Shown here: positions 8,840-18,734 of the stretch, in pieces | How the letters are laid out: each line of letters opens with the position of its first letter | Numbering within the stretch: the stretch's first letter is position 1 | Assembly (NCBI RefSeq): GCF_002115745.1 | Contig: NZ_JFKB01000014.1 | Location: 18,788 to 82,787, forward strand | Length of the DNA stretch: 64,000 bases | DNA from: Thalassospira alkalitolerans | Lineage (GTDB): Bacteria; Pseudomonadota; Alphaproteobacteria; Rhodospirillales; Thalassospiraceae | Reading direction: 5' to 3' | Notes under the pieces: model-generated | Seen by the model: only the letters and a program-made list of their open reading frames with translations | The model's database searches: none | What the model was told of the DNA's origin: nothing | Program-made: the position numbers and the translations under genes

Positions 8840-11122
8840 ATGAGCATACCGTCCGCCGCAGTCACTGGTCCGCGACGCCTTTTAAAGCGCGTTCGCGACG
8901 TCATGGCTGGCCCGGGGACCGCTGAGGAACGCCTTGGAAAGATCGTGACCATTATTGCGGCCGATATGGTGGCCGAGGTCTGTTCTGCCTATGTGATGCG
9001 TGCGGGCGAGGTGCTTGAGCTTTTTGCGACATGCGGTTTGTCGGCCAAGGCGGTTCATATGACCCGCCTTCGGGTTGGCGAGGGGATTGTCGGTTATGTT
9101 GCGGCCCATGCGCGCCCGCTTAACCTTAAAGACGCGCAAAGCCATCCAAATTTTGCCTATCGCCCGGAAACCGGTGAGGAAATCTATCATTCCATGATCG
9201 GTGTGCCGATCCTGCGCGGGGGCCGTATCATCGGTGTTCTTGCGGTGCAGAACCGGACTGAGCGTCTTTATTCCGAGGACGAACAGGAAGCGCTTGAAAA
9301 TGTCGCCATGGTGCTGGCCGAAATGGTCGCCGGTGGCGAGCTTGTCAGCCGTGATGAATTGCTTCCGACCGACGGGATTGCATTGTTACCGTTGCGATTG
9401 GGCGGCGCACGACTTGCGCCGGGGATCGGCAAGGGTATTGCCGTTCTGCATCAGCCACGCATCGTTATCGATCGGATGGTGTCCGAGGATCCGGAAGAAG
9501 AACTGACCCGCCTGCGCGAGGCAATGCACGGCCTGCAGAGCCATCTCGACAAGATGCTGGAAGCTGTTTCAAGTTTTGAGCGCAATGGCAGTGGCGATGA
9601 TCCGGGGGACATTCTTGAAGTCTATCGGATGATCGCACAGGATACCGGCTGGTTGAACCGGATTACCGAGGCTGTACATACCGGTTTGACTGCCGAAGCC
9701 GCCGTGCAAAAGGTGCATGATGATACGCGCGCACGCATGGCACAGGTCAGTGATCCTTATTTGCGCGAACGTTTGCACGATCTTGAAGATCTGGCCAATC
9801 GCCTGTTGCAGCATTTATCGGGGCAATATCAGTCGCCTGCTTTTGGCGATTTGCCCGATCACATCATTCTGGTTGCCAGCAATATCGGCCCGGCCGAGCT
9901 TTTGGACTATGACCACACGCGGTTGCGGGGGCTGGCGCTTGAGGAAGGGTCGCATACTTCGCATGTGGCGATTGTGGCGCGCGCGCTTGATATCCCGGTT
10001 TTAGGCGGGGTCAAGGGCGTTCTTGACAAGGTTGAAACCGGCGATCCGCTGATTGTTGATGCGGATAATGCGCAATTGTTTGTCCGGCCAACCGAGGATG
10101 TCCGATCGGTTGTCGATGGTGCATTGAAAGCCCGTGCGCAGCGCAAGGTGCTTTATGCCCAGATGCGCGATTTGCCTGCACGGACCTGTGATGACATTGA
10201 TATATCGCTGAATGTGAATGCCGGTCTTTTGATTGATGTGCCCCATGTCATCGAAAGCGGGGCCGATGGGATTGGCCTGTATCGGACGGAAATTCCGTTC
10301 ATGGTGCGATCCGCAATGCCCGATATTGTCGATCAGACACGGCTTTATACCCGAATTTTCGAACAGGCCGAAGGCCGCCCGGTTGTTTTTCGTACCCTTG
10401 ATGTCGGTGGTGACAAATTGTTGCCCTATTGGCAGGATATGACAGAAGAGAACCCGGCGATGGGCTGGCGTTCGATCCGTATTACACTGGATCGGCCTGC
10501 TGTGCTTGTCCATCAATTGCGCGCACTGATCCGGGCTGCCCATCAACGGGATCTGTATGTCATGTTCCCGATGATTGCCGAGGTCGCAGAATTCGATCAG
10601 GCGAAGGGGCTTTTGGATCAGCAACTGAAACGCGAAGCGCAACGCGGCTATGTACCGAACCGGGTCGAGGTTGGAGCAATGTTGGAGGTCCCGGCGCTGA
10701 TATGGCAAGCGCCGGCCCTGTTGGCGCGTGTCGACTTTTTGTCGGTTGGGACCAACGATTTGTTGCAGTTTATGTTCGCTGCTGACCGTGGAAATCCGCG
10801 GATCGAGGGGCGTTACGACACGCTTTCGCCAAGTGTGTTTGCCTTTATGCGGCAACTTGTCACATTGTGTGATGAACGAAATGTGCGTTTGACCATCTGT
10901 GGCGAGATGGCCGGGCGTCCGTTGGAAGCGATGGCACTGATTGGATTGGGTATTCGACGCTTGTCTATGGCGCCTGCTGCGGTTGGTCCTGTAAAGGAAA
11001 TGGTCCGAAGCATGAATGCCAGAAGCGTTGAGGACTATGTCTTGTCTGTGATGAATAGTTCCAGCAGATCATTGCGATCCCGTCTTAAGGCTTTCGCAAT
11101 AGATCACGGTGTAAAACTTTAA
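8840..11122 (+). CDS. ptsP: PtsP, nitrogen PTS enzyme I (PEP-protein phosphotransferase)
   Basis: A 760-residue enzyme I of the PTS-Ntr regulatory chain, which passes phosphate from PEP to NPr and EIIA-Ntr. An N-terminal GAF domain covers about residues 20-165. The EI helical/phosphohistidine domain follows, with GSHTSHVAIVARAL placing the active histidine near residue 375. The C-terminal PEP-binding barrel shows GIGLYRTEIPF, the VGTNDLLQF signature and CGEMAGRP. It almost abuts the preceding flavoenzyme gene. In alphaproteobacteria PTS-Ntr links nitrogen and carbon status to stress control; that role is family knowledge. Confidence 0.97.
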   Translation: MSIPSAAVTGPRRLLKRVRDVMAGPGTAEERLGKIVTIIAADMVAEVCSAYVMRAGEVLELFATCGLSAKAVHMTRLRVGEGIVGYVAAHARPLNLKDAQSHPNFAYRPETGEEIYHSMIGVPILRGGRIIGVLAVQNRTERLYSEDEQEALENVAMVLAEMVAGGELVSRDELLPTDGIALLPLRLGGARLAPGIGKGIAVLHQPRIVIDRMVSEDPEEELTRLREAMHGLQSHLDKMLEAVSSFERNGSGDDPGDILEVYRMIAQDTGWLNRITEAVHTGLTAEAAVQKVHDDTRARMAQVSDPYLRERLHDLEDLANRLLQHLSGQYQSPAFGDLPDHIILVASNIGPAELLDYDHTRLRGLALEEGSHTSHVAIVARALDIPVLGGVKGVLDKVETGDPLIVDADNAQLFVRPTEDVRSVVDGALKARAQRKVLYAQMRDLPARTCDDIDISLNVNAGLLIDVPHVIESGADGIGLYRTEIPFMVRSAMPDIVDQTRLYTRIFEQAEGRPVVFRTLDVGGDKLLPYWQDMTEENPAMGWRSIRITLDRPAVLVHQLRALIRAAHQRDLYVMFPMIAEVAEFDQAKGLLDQQLKREAQRGYVPNRVEVGAMLEVPALIWQAPALLARVDFLSVGTNDLLQFMFAADRGNPRIEGRYDTLSPSVFAFMRQLVTLCDERNVRLTICGEMAGRPLEAMALIGLGIRRLSMAPAAVGPVKEMVRSMNARSVEDYVLSVMNSSSRSLRSRLKAFAIDHGVKL

Positions 11123-11188
11123 AAACAATCGCCTTTGGTGGGGGCATCTGCTATTTTTATTGCTAGATCGTAACGTGGGGGTGCGGAG

Positions 11189-12373
11189 TTGGCGATCGGA
11201 AAGCGAAAGGAAGATCATTTGGACGAGCAATCCGGGGGGCGCTTGCGTTTCAGGCCGCTGCCTGGGAATGGGCCGTCAAATGATATCAAGATGGAAGCAG
11301 ATACCAGTTATTCTTCGGATCAGATGGAGATAGGACGTCTTCTGCGACACACCAGGACAAGCCTGGGTCAAAGTGTGGAAGATGTTTGCAAGTTACTGCG
11401 TATCCGTAAGATTTATATCGAGGCGATCGAGAACAGCGAGTATTCGGTGTTGCCCGGTGGCCCGTATGGCATGGGCTTTGTCAAAGCCTACGCCGAACAT
11501 CTCGGACTTGATAGTGCTGAAATCGCACGTCGTTTTCGTGCCGAAAGCAATGCACCGGACGTTCGTTCGGAACTTAGTTTCCCGAAACCTGTTCAGGAAA
11601 GTCGTGTTCCCGGCGGTGCCGTTCTTTTGATTGCGGCATTGCTTGGCATCGGTGCGTATGGCGGGTGGTACTATCTGTCTAGTCAGGGCAAAACCATTGC
11701 CGATCTGGTCGATCCGCTGCCTGAACGTCTGGCAAGTTATACGTCAGGGGGTGCTGATTCCACGCCGGAACGCAATTTGGAAAATGCAGCGGACGCGCAT
11801 GCGGCCGAAGCCGAACCAATGGTCGATGCCCAGATAGTGGAACCGGTCGAAGAACCCGTGACGGAAATGGCGGAAGCCCCGGTTGCGGAAAATACACCGG
11901 TAATCGTTGAAGAAACTCCGGCTGAAAGCGCAGAAGCGCCAGTTGTGCCAGCTAAAAAGCCAGCCGCCGTCGCCGAGGTTGCCGAGACACCGGCAGCAGC
12001 AGCGCCTTTGGCCCCGGCAACCGAAACCGCGGCTGTTCCGGCCGCGCCCACGGTTGATGAAGTTGGCGGTGGTCGTGTCTTTGGTTCGGTTAATGTCGAT
12101 AGCCGTGTCACCATCGAAGCGGTCGAAACCAGTTGGGTTCGTATCCGCGAAGCTGATGGCAATATCTTGCTGACCCGGATGCTAAGTGCTGGCGATACCT
12201 ATCGCGTGCCGAACCGGAACGGATTGATGCTTGAAGTTGGCAATGCCGGGGCACTGACCTTTAGCATTGATGACAAGGAAGCATTGCCCGTCGGTGAGTA
12301 TGGTGCCGTGATTTCGGACTTTTCGCTTGATGTTGAGGCACTTGAAGGGGCCGGTCAGACGACCGTTCAATAA
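11189..12373 (+). CDS. RodZ-like membrane-anchored helix-turn-helix protein
   Basis: A 394-residue protein with RodZ architecture. The cytoplasmic HTH (about residues 47-115: IGRLLRHTRTSLGQSVEDV, then GPYGMGFVKAYAEHLGL) is followed by one transmembrane helix near residues 145-165. A Pro/Ala/Glu-rich periplasmic linker comes next, then a C-terminal DUF4115 beta domain (VTIEAVETSWVRIREADG). RodZ links MreB to wall synthesis in rods; direct equivalence is inferred. The longest start is a TTG at 11189 with GGGGG seven bases upstream, and an ATG near residue 36 is an alternative. The gene ends in a good terminator. Confidence 0.82.
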   Translation: MAIGKRKEDHLDEQSGGRLRFRPLPGNGPSNDIKMEADTSYSSDQMEIGRLLRHTRTSLGQSVEDVCKLLRIRKIYIEAIENSEYSVLPGGPYGMGFVKAYAEHLGLDSAEIARRFRAESNAPDVRSELSFPKPVQESRVPGGAVLLIAALLGIGAYGGWYYLSSQGKTIADLVDPLPERLASYTSGGADSTPERNLENAADAHAAEAEPMVDAQIVEPVEEPVTEMAEAPVAENTPVIVEETPAESAEAPVVPAKKPAAVAEVAETPAAAAPLAPATETAAVPAAPTVDEVGGGRVFGSVNVDSRVTIEAVETSWVRIREADGNILLTRMLSAGDTYRVPNRNGLMLEVGNAGALTFSIDDKEALPVGEYGAVISDFSLDVEALEGAGQTTVQ

Positions 12374-12417
12374 TTGCGCCCGCCATTGTTGCGATGGTAT
12401 CAGCATTGATTTTGGAA

Positions 12418-12444
12418 AAGCGGCCTTACGGGGCCGCTTTTTTT
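12418..12444 (+). terminator. Intrinsic terminator after the RodZ-like gene
   Basis: AAGCGGCC pairs perfectly with GGCCGCTT around a six-base loop and is followed by a run of seven T. It separates the ptsP/RodZ-like unit from ispG. Confidence 0.9.
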
Positions 12445-12588
12445 ATGACAGCTTTGCAAAATGTGACGGAAAAACCATAAGGCAACGGTTTCTAATCACC
12501 ACTTGATAAGCTATATAGTCGGGCAGGATGCAGAACACCTTTAGAATGAGTTCTGCTGCGCGAGACACAGATTTGCTTGGAACTGGAA

Positions 12589-13713
12589 ATGAGCGTCCGC
12601 CCTTATCGAGATATTGATCGTCGGCATAGCCGCAAAATTCGCGTTGGTAATGTCGAAGTCGGCGGAGATGCGCCGATTACGGTGCAGTCGATGACCAACA
12701 CGCTGACCACGGATGTGAATGCGACCGTGGATCAGATTTTGCGCCTTGAAGAAGCAGGTGCCGATATCGTTCGGGTTTCCTGCCCGGATCAGGAATCGAC
12801 AGCCGCGCTGAAGGACATCATCAAACAGGTGCATGTTCCGATCGTTGCCGATATCCATTTCCATTATAAACGCGCGATTGAAGCCGCCGAAGCCGGTGCG
12901 GCATGCCTGCGCATCAATCCGGGCAATATCGGTTCGAACGATCGTGTGCGCGAAGTCGTCAAGGCAGCCAAGGACCATGGGTGTTCGATGCGTATTGGCG
13001 TCAATGCCGGGTCGCTTGAAAAGGAATTGCTGGAACGTTACGGCGAACCCTGCCCCGAGGCGATGGTTGAAAGTGCATTGAACCACGCCAAGATCCTTGA
13101 AGATCAGGACTTTTACGAGTTCAAAATCTCGGTCAAGGCGTCCGACGTGTTTCTGGCGGTTGCGGCCTATTACGGCCTGGCCGAGGCCTGTGACTATCCG
13201 TTGCATCTGGGGATCACCGAGGCAGGTGGTCTTCGCAGCGGTACCGTGAAATCGGCGATTGGCATGGGGAACCTTCTGTGGGCCGGGATTGGCGATACAC
13301 TGCGTGTGTCCCTGTCAGCCGACCCGGTTGAAGAAATCCATGTCGGGTATGACATTCTGAAATCGCTTGGCCTGCGGACGCGCGGCGTGCAGATCATTTC
13401 CTGCCCGTCCTGTGCGCGCCAGGGCTTTAACGTGGTTGATACCGTGGCCGAACTTGAAAAACGACTGGCCCATATTTCAACCCCGATTTCGCTGTCGATC
13501 ATTGGCTGTATTGTCAATGGTCCGGGGGAGGCGCGTGAAACCGATATCGGTTTGACCGGTGGTGGTGGCGGGAACCACAAAATGTATATTTCCGGCCGTC
13601 CCGATCACAATGTCAGCACGGAAAAAATGGTCGATCATATCGTTGAATTGGTCGAAGAACGTGCGGCCCGGATCGAGGCCGAAGAAGCTGCAAAACTGAC
13701 TGCCGCAGAATAG
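12589..13713 (+). CDS. ispG: 4-hydroxy-3-methylbut-2-en-1-yl diphosphate synthase (IspG)
   Basis: A 374-residue iron-sulfur enzyme of the MEP isoprenoid pathway that reductively converts MEcPP to HMBPP. Family blocks are [25 protein letters not shown] and ITEAGG. The 4Fe-4S ligands sit in SCPSCARQG and [10 protein letters not shown]. It has the short bacterial length without the plant-type insert. A TTG at 12577 is also in frame, but the ATG at 12589 directly after an AACTGGAA stretch and the normal [13 protein letters not shown] N-terminus decide the start. It feeds isoprenoid supply for the ubiquinone genes nearby. Confidence 0.96.
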   Translation: MSVRPYRDIDRRHSRKIRVGNVEVGGDAPITVQSMTNTLTTDVNATVDQILRLEEAGADIVRVSCPDQESTAALKDIIKQVHVPIVADIHFHYKRAIEAAEAGAACLRINPGNIGSNDRVREVVKAAKDHGCSMRIGVNAGSLEKELLERYGEPCPEAMVESALNHAKILEDQDFYEFKISVKASDVFLAVAAYYGLAEACDYPLHLGITEAGGLRSGTVKSAIGMGNLLWAGIGDTLRVSLSADPVEEIHVGYDILKSLGLRTRGVQIISCPSCARQGFNVVDTVAELEKRLAHISTPISLSIIGCIVNGPGEARETDIGLTGGGGGNHKMYISGRPDHNVSTEKMVDHIVELVEERAARIEAEEAAKLTAAE

Positions 13714-13736
13714 CACGGCAGAATTGACGAATTTTG

Positions 13737-13766
13737 GCTTTCCGCCATCACGGTGGAAAGCTATTT
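13737..13766 (+). terminator. Probable terminator after ispG
   Basis: GCTTTCC pairs with GGAAAGC, extended inward by CC/GG past a mismatch, and is followed by TATTTT. The U-tract is short, so readthrough into hisS is possible. Confidence 0.6.
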
Positions 13767-13840
13767 TCATGTTCATATGAGTTTGTGTTGATTGTATTTG
13801 GCGCAAATATCTGGAATTCAAGTTAGATCGGAGACCCAAA

Positions 13841-15082
13841 GTGGCATCGCTTCAACCCGTCCGTGGCACGCATGACCTTCTGCCGGAACAGAATCGTCTG
13901 CAGGATCATATCGCGCAGGTCGCGCGCGACATTGGCGAGTTGTATGGCTATCATCGCATGTCCACGCCGATCTTTGAATTTACCGAGGTTTTTGCCCGGA
14001 CCCTTGGCGATACGTCCGATGTTGTGACCAAGGAAATGTACACGTTTGAAGACCGCGGCGGCGAACAGGTCACGTTGCGTCCCGAAGGCACGGCGGGTAT
14101 TGCACGCGCCTATATCTCGAACGGTATGCAGCAGATGTCGCCGGTCAAGGTTTCGTATTATGGCCCGATGTTTCGCTATGAACGGCCGCAAAAAGGCCGC
14201 CAGCGCCAATTCCACCAGATCGGTGCTGAATTGCTGGGTGTTGAACAGGTCGCGGGCGATATCGAAATGATCGCCTATGGCGCACATATCCTTAAATCGC
14301 TTGGTTTGTGGGATAATATCTCACTGGAACTTAACACGCTTGGTGATCCGGAAAGCCGGGCGGCATACCGCGATGTGCTGGTTGATTATTTCAAAGGCCA
14401 TTTCGATAAGCTGTCCGAAGACAGCCGCGCGCGCCTTGAAAAAAATCCGCTGCGTATTCTTGATTCCAAGGACGACGGGGATCGCGAACTGGTTGCCAAT
14501 GCGCCGCTATTTGCCGAATACCTGAACGAACACAGCCAGGAATTCTTTAAATCATTGACTGGTGGTCTTGGGGATATCGGCATTGGTTATGACTTAAACC
14601 CGCGTCTGGTGCGTGGTCTTGATTACTATTGCCATACCTGTTTTGAATTCACGACCAACACCCTTGGTGCGCAGGGCACCGTGATGGCCGGTGGCCGTTA
14701 CGATGGTTTGATTTCGACCATGGGGGGCCCGCAGACCGCCGGTGTTGGCTGGGCGGCGGGCGTTGAACGTCTGGCGCTGATGGTTGGCGAAGCCCCGGCA
14801 GCACCACGCCCGGTTGCCCTGATCCCGATGGGGGATGCCGCCGAGGCAAAATGCCGGACATTGGCGCAGACATTGCGTGAAGCCAGCATTGCGGTCGAGC
14901 TTGGCTATGCCGGGAATATGAAAAAACGCATGAAACGTGCGGACAAGGCCAATGCCCGTTTGGCGGTTATCCTTGGCGATGATGAATTGGCCAAGGGCGT
15001 TGCCCAACTGCGCGACCTTGATAGTGGTGAACAGCAAGAAGTTGCGTTGGATCAGCTTGCTGGCGTAATCGGCAAAAGGTGA
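13841..15082 (+). CDS. hisS: Histidyl-tRNA synthetase
   Basis: A 413-residue class II aminoacyl-tRNA synthetase. The N-terminus LQPVRGTHDLLP is diagnostic, motif 2 is FRYERPQKGRQRQFHQIG, and the histidine-specific LVRGLDYYCHTCFEF and the C-terminal GGRYDGL motif 3 region are present. A C-terminal anticodon-binding domain begins near residue 325. The start is a GTG with GGAG eight bases before it. The end is coupled to hemA: the hemA ribosome-binding site overlaps the hisS stop. Confidence 0.97.
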   Translation: MASLQPVRGTHDLLPEQNRLQDHIAQVARDIGELYGYHRMSTPIFEFTEVFARTLGDTSDVVTKEMYTFEDRGGEQVTLRPEGTAGIARAYISNGMQQMSPVKVSYYGPMFRYERPQKGRQRQFHQIGAELLGVEQVAGDIEMIAYGAHILKSLGLWDNISLELNTLGDPESRAAYRDVLVDYFKGHFDKLSEDSRARLEKNPLRILDSKDDGDRELVANAPLFAEYLNEHSQEFFKSLTGGLGDIGIGYDLNPRLVRGLDYYCHTCFEFTTNTLGAQGTVMAGGRYDGLISTMGGPQTAGVGWAAGVERLALMVGEAPAAPRPVALIPMGDAAEAKCRTLAQTLREASIAVELGYAGNMKKRMKRADKANARLAVILGDDELAKGVAQLRDLDSGEQQEVALDQLAGVIGKR

Positions 15083-15089
15083 GTTTGGG

Positions 15090-16439
15090 GTGACAGACGC
15101 ATTCTCGCGTGAAGAAGCCGGAGATTGGCCGCTCGATCGCCTGATGGTGATCGGGACCAATCATCGGCGCTCTAGCGAGGATACCCGTGATCGTCTGTTC
15201 ATTGACGAAGCCCGTTTACCGCAATTTTTATCGGCGATTTTGCAAGCCCGGCTGGGGCAGGCGGTTGTGGTTTCAACATGCAATCGCACCGAAATCCACC
15301 TTTTGGCATCCGAGGCCGAACGCGGGCGTGAACGCCTGATCGATTTGCTGGCACTCTGGGCGGATATTGATCGCGATAAACTGGCAAGTGAACTTTACAT
15401 CCGGTCTGGCCGGGATGCCTTGCGCCACGTCTTTGCCGTTGCCGCGTCACTTGACAGTTTGGTGATTGGCGAGCCTGAAGTGTTTGGTCAGGTCAAGGAT
15501 GCCCACCGGATTGCGCGTAAACATCAGCTTGTCGGGCGTGAACTGGAACTGGTGTATCAAACCGCCTATGCCATTTCGAAAAAGGTGCGCAGCAAAACCG
15601 GGATCGGGCAGGGCGCGGTTTCGATTGCCGCCGCCGCGCAATCGGTGGCGCGCGATCTTCATGGTGATATCGCCAATTGTACCTTATTGCTGGCCGGTGC
15701 CGGGGATATGGGGGAATTGATCGCAGCATCCCTTGCCGAACGCGGCATGGGGCGGGTTTTGGTAACTGACAGGTTGGCCGCACGGGCGCGGTTGGTTGCG
15801 CGACGGCTTGATTGCCATTGGTCGGAAATGGAAGATTTGGACCGTTTGCTGGCCGAGGCCGATATGGTCCTGACCGCAGGTGGTTCACGGCGTTATATCA
15901 TCGATAAGGTGCGCGCGCTGGCGGCGATCAAACGGCGGCGCTATCGCCCGGTTTTGATGATCGATACGGCCGTTCCCGGTGATATTGATCCGCAGGTCGA
16001 TGAAATTGACGAAGTGTTTTTCTATCGGCTGGAAGATCTTGAAAAGATCGCCGCCGAAGGGCGCGGCGGCCGCGAGGAAAAGGCCGACGAAGCCTGGGCC
16101 CTGATCGAGGAAGAGGTCGAGCATTTTGTGCGCGGCCGGGCGCAACGTGCCGCCGTTCCGGCGATGGCCGATCTTCGGGCGCATTTCGAAGCCGTACGTG
16201 ATGACGCGCTTCGCGAAAGTCATGGGGATGCGGAAAAAGCAACCCGGTTGCTGGTCAATCGGTTGTTGCATGCACCGACCCAAGCGCTTAAAGACCTTGC
16301 GGCGACAACCGATGGTGCCGGTACGGTTGAATGGATGAAGGCGCAGAAGCTTCTGACCCGTTTGTTCCCGTTACAAACCGGAAATGATAGTGTCAAAGCC
16401 GATAATATTGATGAAATCCCGAAGGAGAAAAAAGAGTGA
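15090..16439 (+). CDS. hemA: Glutamyl-tRNA reductase
   Basis: A 449-residue enzyme of the C5 tetrapyrrole route that reduces glutamyl-tRNA to glutamate-1-semialdehyde. [13 protein letters not shown] at residues 13-25 and [12 protein letters not shown], with the nucleophilic cysteine, define the catalytic domain. The NADPH domain has [16 protein letters not shown], and a C-terminal dimerisation helix follows. The C5 route is notable because many alphaproteobacteria use the Shemin route with ALA synthase, which is also often called hemA. The GTG start lies seven bases after hisS, and the stop overlaps prfA by four bases. Confidence 0.95.
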   Translation: MTDAFSREEAGDWPLDRLMVIGTNHRRSSEDTRDRLFIDEARLPQFLSAILQARLGQAVVVSTCNRTEIHLLASEAERGRERLIDLLALWADIDRDKLASELYIRSGRDALRHVFAVAASLDSLVIGEPEVFGQVKDAHRIARKHQLVGRELELVYQTAYAISKKVRSKTGIGQGAVSIAAAAQSVARDLHGDIANCTLLLAGAGDMGELIAASLAERGMGRVLVTDRLAARARLVARRLDCHWSEMEDLDRLLAEADMVLTAGGSRRYIIDKVRALAAIKRRRYRPVLMIDTAVPGDIDPQVDEIDEVFFYRLEDLEKIAAEGRGGREEKADEAWALIEEEVEHFVRGRAQRAAVPAMADLRAHFEAVRDDALRESHGDAEKATRLLVNRLLHAPTQALKDLAATTDGAGTVEWMKAQKLLTRLFPLQTGNDSVKADNIDEIPKEKKE

Positions 16440-17518
16440 GTCTGGACCCTGGTAAACTTGATGGCGTTGTGCGCCGGTTCGACGAGCTCAAATCTCTGCT
16501 ATCGGGGGGGGCGGTGGATGGCGGTTCGTTTGCCAAGCTGTCGCGCGAATATGCCGAATTATCCCCGGTTGTCGAAGCGGTCGAAAAGGTCAAAAAGCTG
16601 CGTTCTGATCTGGACGGTGCGCAGGAAATTCTTGATGACGGCTCTTCTGATCGCGATATGCGCGACATGGCCGAAGCCGAAAAATACGAAATCCTTGAAG
16701 AACTGCAAACCGCAGAACACGACGTAAAGCTGTTGTTGCTACCCAAGGATGACGCGGATGAAAAGAACGCCATTCTTGAAATCCGGGCTGGCACCGGCGG
16801 TGAAGAAGCCGCCCTGTTTGCGGCTGATCTGTATCGCATGTATCAGCGATATGCCGAAAACCGTGGCTGGAAGTTCGAACAGATGGATGCCAATGAAAAC
16901 GATATTGGCGGTTACAAGGAAGTGATTGTCAACGTATCGGGGGCCGGTGTGTTTGCACGGCTTAAATTCGAAAGTGGTGTGCATCGTGTGCAACGTGTGC
17001 CGGTCACAGAAGGTGGCGGGCGTATTCATACCTCGGCGGCGACTGTGGCTGTTCTGCCCGAGGCCGAAAGCGTTGATATCCATGTTGATCCCAAGGATTT
17101 GCGCGTTGATACCTATCGCTCGCAAGGGGCCGGTGGCCAGCACGTTAACACCACTGATAGTGCCGTGCGCATTACCCATATCCCGACCGGTGTGGTTGCC
17201 GCCAGTCAGGAAGCAAAATCGCAGCATAAGAACAAAGAGAAAGCGATGAAGATGTTGCTGTCGCGCCTGTATGATCAGGAACGCGAAAGCAAGGATAATG
17301 CGCGTGCGGCGGATCGCAAGTCGCAGGTTGGATCGGGGGATCGTTCGGAACGTATCCGGACCTATAACTTCCCGCAGGGGCGTGTGTCTGATCATCGGAT
17401 CAATCTGACGCTTTATCGCCTGGATGATTTTATCGCCGGTGGCCCATCGGTTGATGAAATGATTGATGCCCTGATCGCCGAAGATCAGGCACAGAAACTG
17501 GCCGAGATTGAGAATTGA
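16436..17518 (+). CDS. prfA: Peptide chain release factor 1
   Basis: A 360-residue class I release factor that ends translation at UAA and UAG. The universal GGQ motif is in [19 protein letters not shown]. The N-terminal coiled domain and the [16 protein letters not shown] block are canonical for RF1. The GTG start overlaps the hemA stop as GTGA, so the two are translationally coupled. The prmC gene that methylates this glutamine follows immediately. Confidence 0.97.
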   Translation: MSLDPGKLDGVVRRFDELKSLLSGGAVDGGSFAKLSREYAELSPVVEAVEKVKKLRSDLDGAQEILDDGSSDRDMRDMAEAEKYEILEELQTAEHDVKLLLLPKDDADEKNAILEIRAGTGGEEAALFAADLYRMYQRYAENRGWKFEQMDANENDIGGYKEVIVNVSGAGVFARLKFESGVHRVQRVPVTEGGGRIHTSAATVAVLPEAESVDIHVDPKDLRVDTYRSQGAGGQHVNTTDSAVRITHIPTGVVAASQEAKSQHKNKEKAMKMLLSRLYDQERESKDNARAADRKSQVGSGDRSERIRTYNFPQGRVSDHRINLTLYRLDDFIAGGPSVDEMIDALIAEDQAQKLAEIEN

Positions 17519-17522
17519 TCAA

Positions 17523-18443
17523 ATGACGGCAAATGATGCCCGCACCCCGAATAATGCGGCGACGCTTGGTGATCTGATGACCGAGGCCGTGGCCGCCCTT
17601 CGTGATGCCGGTATTGATAATGCGCGTATGGACGCACGCATTCTTTTGTCTGATGCCGCCGGTGTTGATAGCAGCCGTATTGCGGCCTGGCCCGAAGATA
17701 TCGTTGCGGATGATAAATCCACCAAATTCCGCGACATGATCGCGCGCCGCCTGAAACGTGAGCCGGTGTCGCGTATTTTGGGGCAACGTGATTTTTGGCG
17801 TCACAGCTTTAAGCTTTCCCCTGAAACACTGGACCCGCGCCCTGATAGCGAGACAATCGTCGAACTGGCGCTTGACTGGCTTGAAGACAGGGATGCACCG
17901 ACGGTGCTTGATTTTGGAACGGGTACCGGGTGTCTTTTGTTGTCGATTATTGGTGATTTGCAAAACGCCCGTGGACTTGGCGTTGATATAAGCCAAGGCG
18001 CGGTAGCCTGTGCACGTCAAAACGCCGATCAATTGGGGTATGGCGGGCAGGTTGAATTTCGCGTTTCCGATTGGGATCAGGCCGTTACGGATGACGAACG
18101 GACCGAGGGTTTTGATCTGGTTGTATCCAATCCACCCTATATCACACGTGATGAAATGGATGATCTATCCCCGGAAGTAAGCCGGTTTGATCCGCGTTTG
18201 GCCTTAACCGACGAAGGTGACGGGCTTGGTGCGTACCGGATTTTGTCACGGGTGGCGTTTGGCCTCGTCAAACCAGCGGGGTTTGTTATTTTTGAAATTG
18301 GTCAGGGGCAGGAAAATGCCGTCGCCCGGCTTTTGGTTGAGGCGGGATTTGTCGGTGTTGAATATCGCGAGGATCTTGGCGGGATTGTGCGGTGTGTTGC
18401 CGCGAAAAAGACCCGCTGTGCCGTTGGTCGCTGCGTTATCTGA
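17523..18443 (+). CDS. prmC: Release factor glutamine N5-methyltransferase
   Basis: A 306-residue enzyme that methylates the GGQ glutamine of release factors. An N-terminal helical recognition domain is followed by SAM motif I, LDFGTGTGCLLLS, at about residues 129-141. The catalytic NPPY motif is at residues 203-206. The ORF opens at a TTG inside prfA, but the ATG four bases after the prfA stop is the sensible start. The last residues (TRCAVGRCVI) look like a short non-conserved tail. Confidence 0.95.
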   Translation: MTANDARTPNNAATLGDLMTEAVAALRDAGIDNARMDARILLSDAAGVDSSRIAAWPEDIVADDKSTKFRDMIARRLKREPVSRILGQRDFWRHSFKLSPETLDPRPDSETIVELALDWLEDRDAPTVLDFGTGTGCLLLSIIGDLQNARGLGVDISQGAVACARQNADQLGYGGQVEFRVSDWDQAVTDDERTEGFDLVVSNPPYITRDEMDDLSPEVSRFDPRLALTDEGDGLGAYRILSRVAFGLVKPAGFVIFEIGQGQENAVARLLVEAGFVGVEYREDLGGIVRCVAAKKTRCAVGRCVI

Positions 18444-18734
18444 ATGGTATTCCGTACTGCCGCAAAAAAACGGTGAGCATTAAAAAAAACAGTTGGAATA
18501 ACGCGTCAAGCCATATAAGTTGGTTTTTACGGGCCGGGTGCCCGACGCGCTATGATAGCGCCGTGTTCCCCTGTAAACAGTAACAAATCTCCGTTCCTTT
18601 ATTGGTATCTGGCTGATTTATCGCGGTGCCTTTTAACCGGTACTGTTTAGCGGGAAATATGTTTTTCAGACGAAGTGGTTCCAGGGCCTTTAAATTGGTC
18701 CGGATTTGTCCTTCAACACCAAAGACATGTTGAT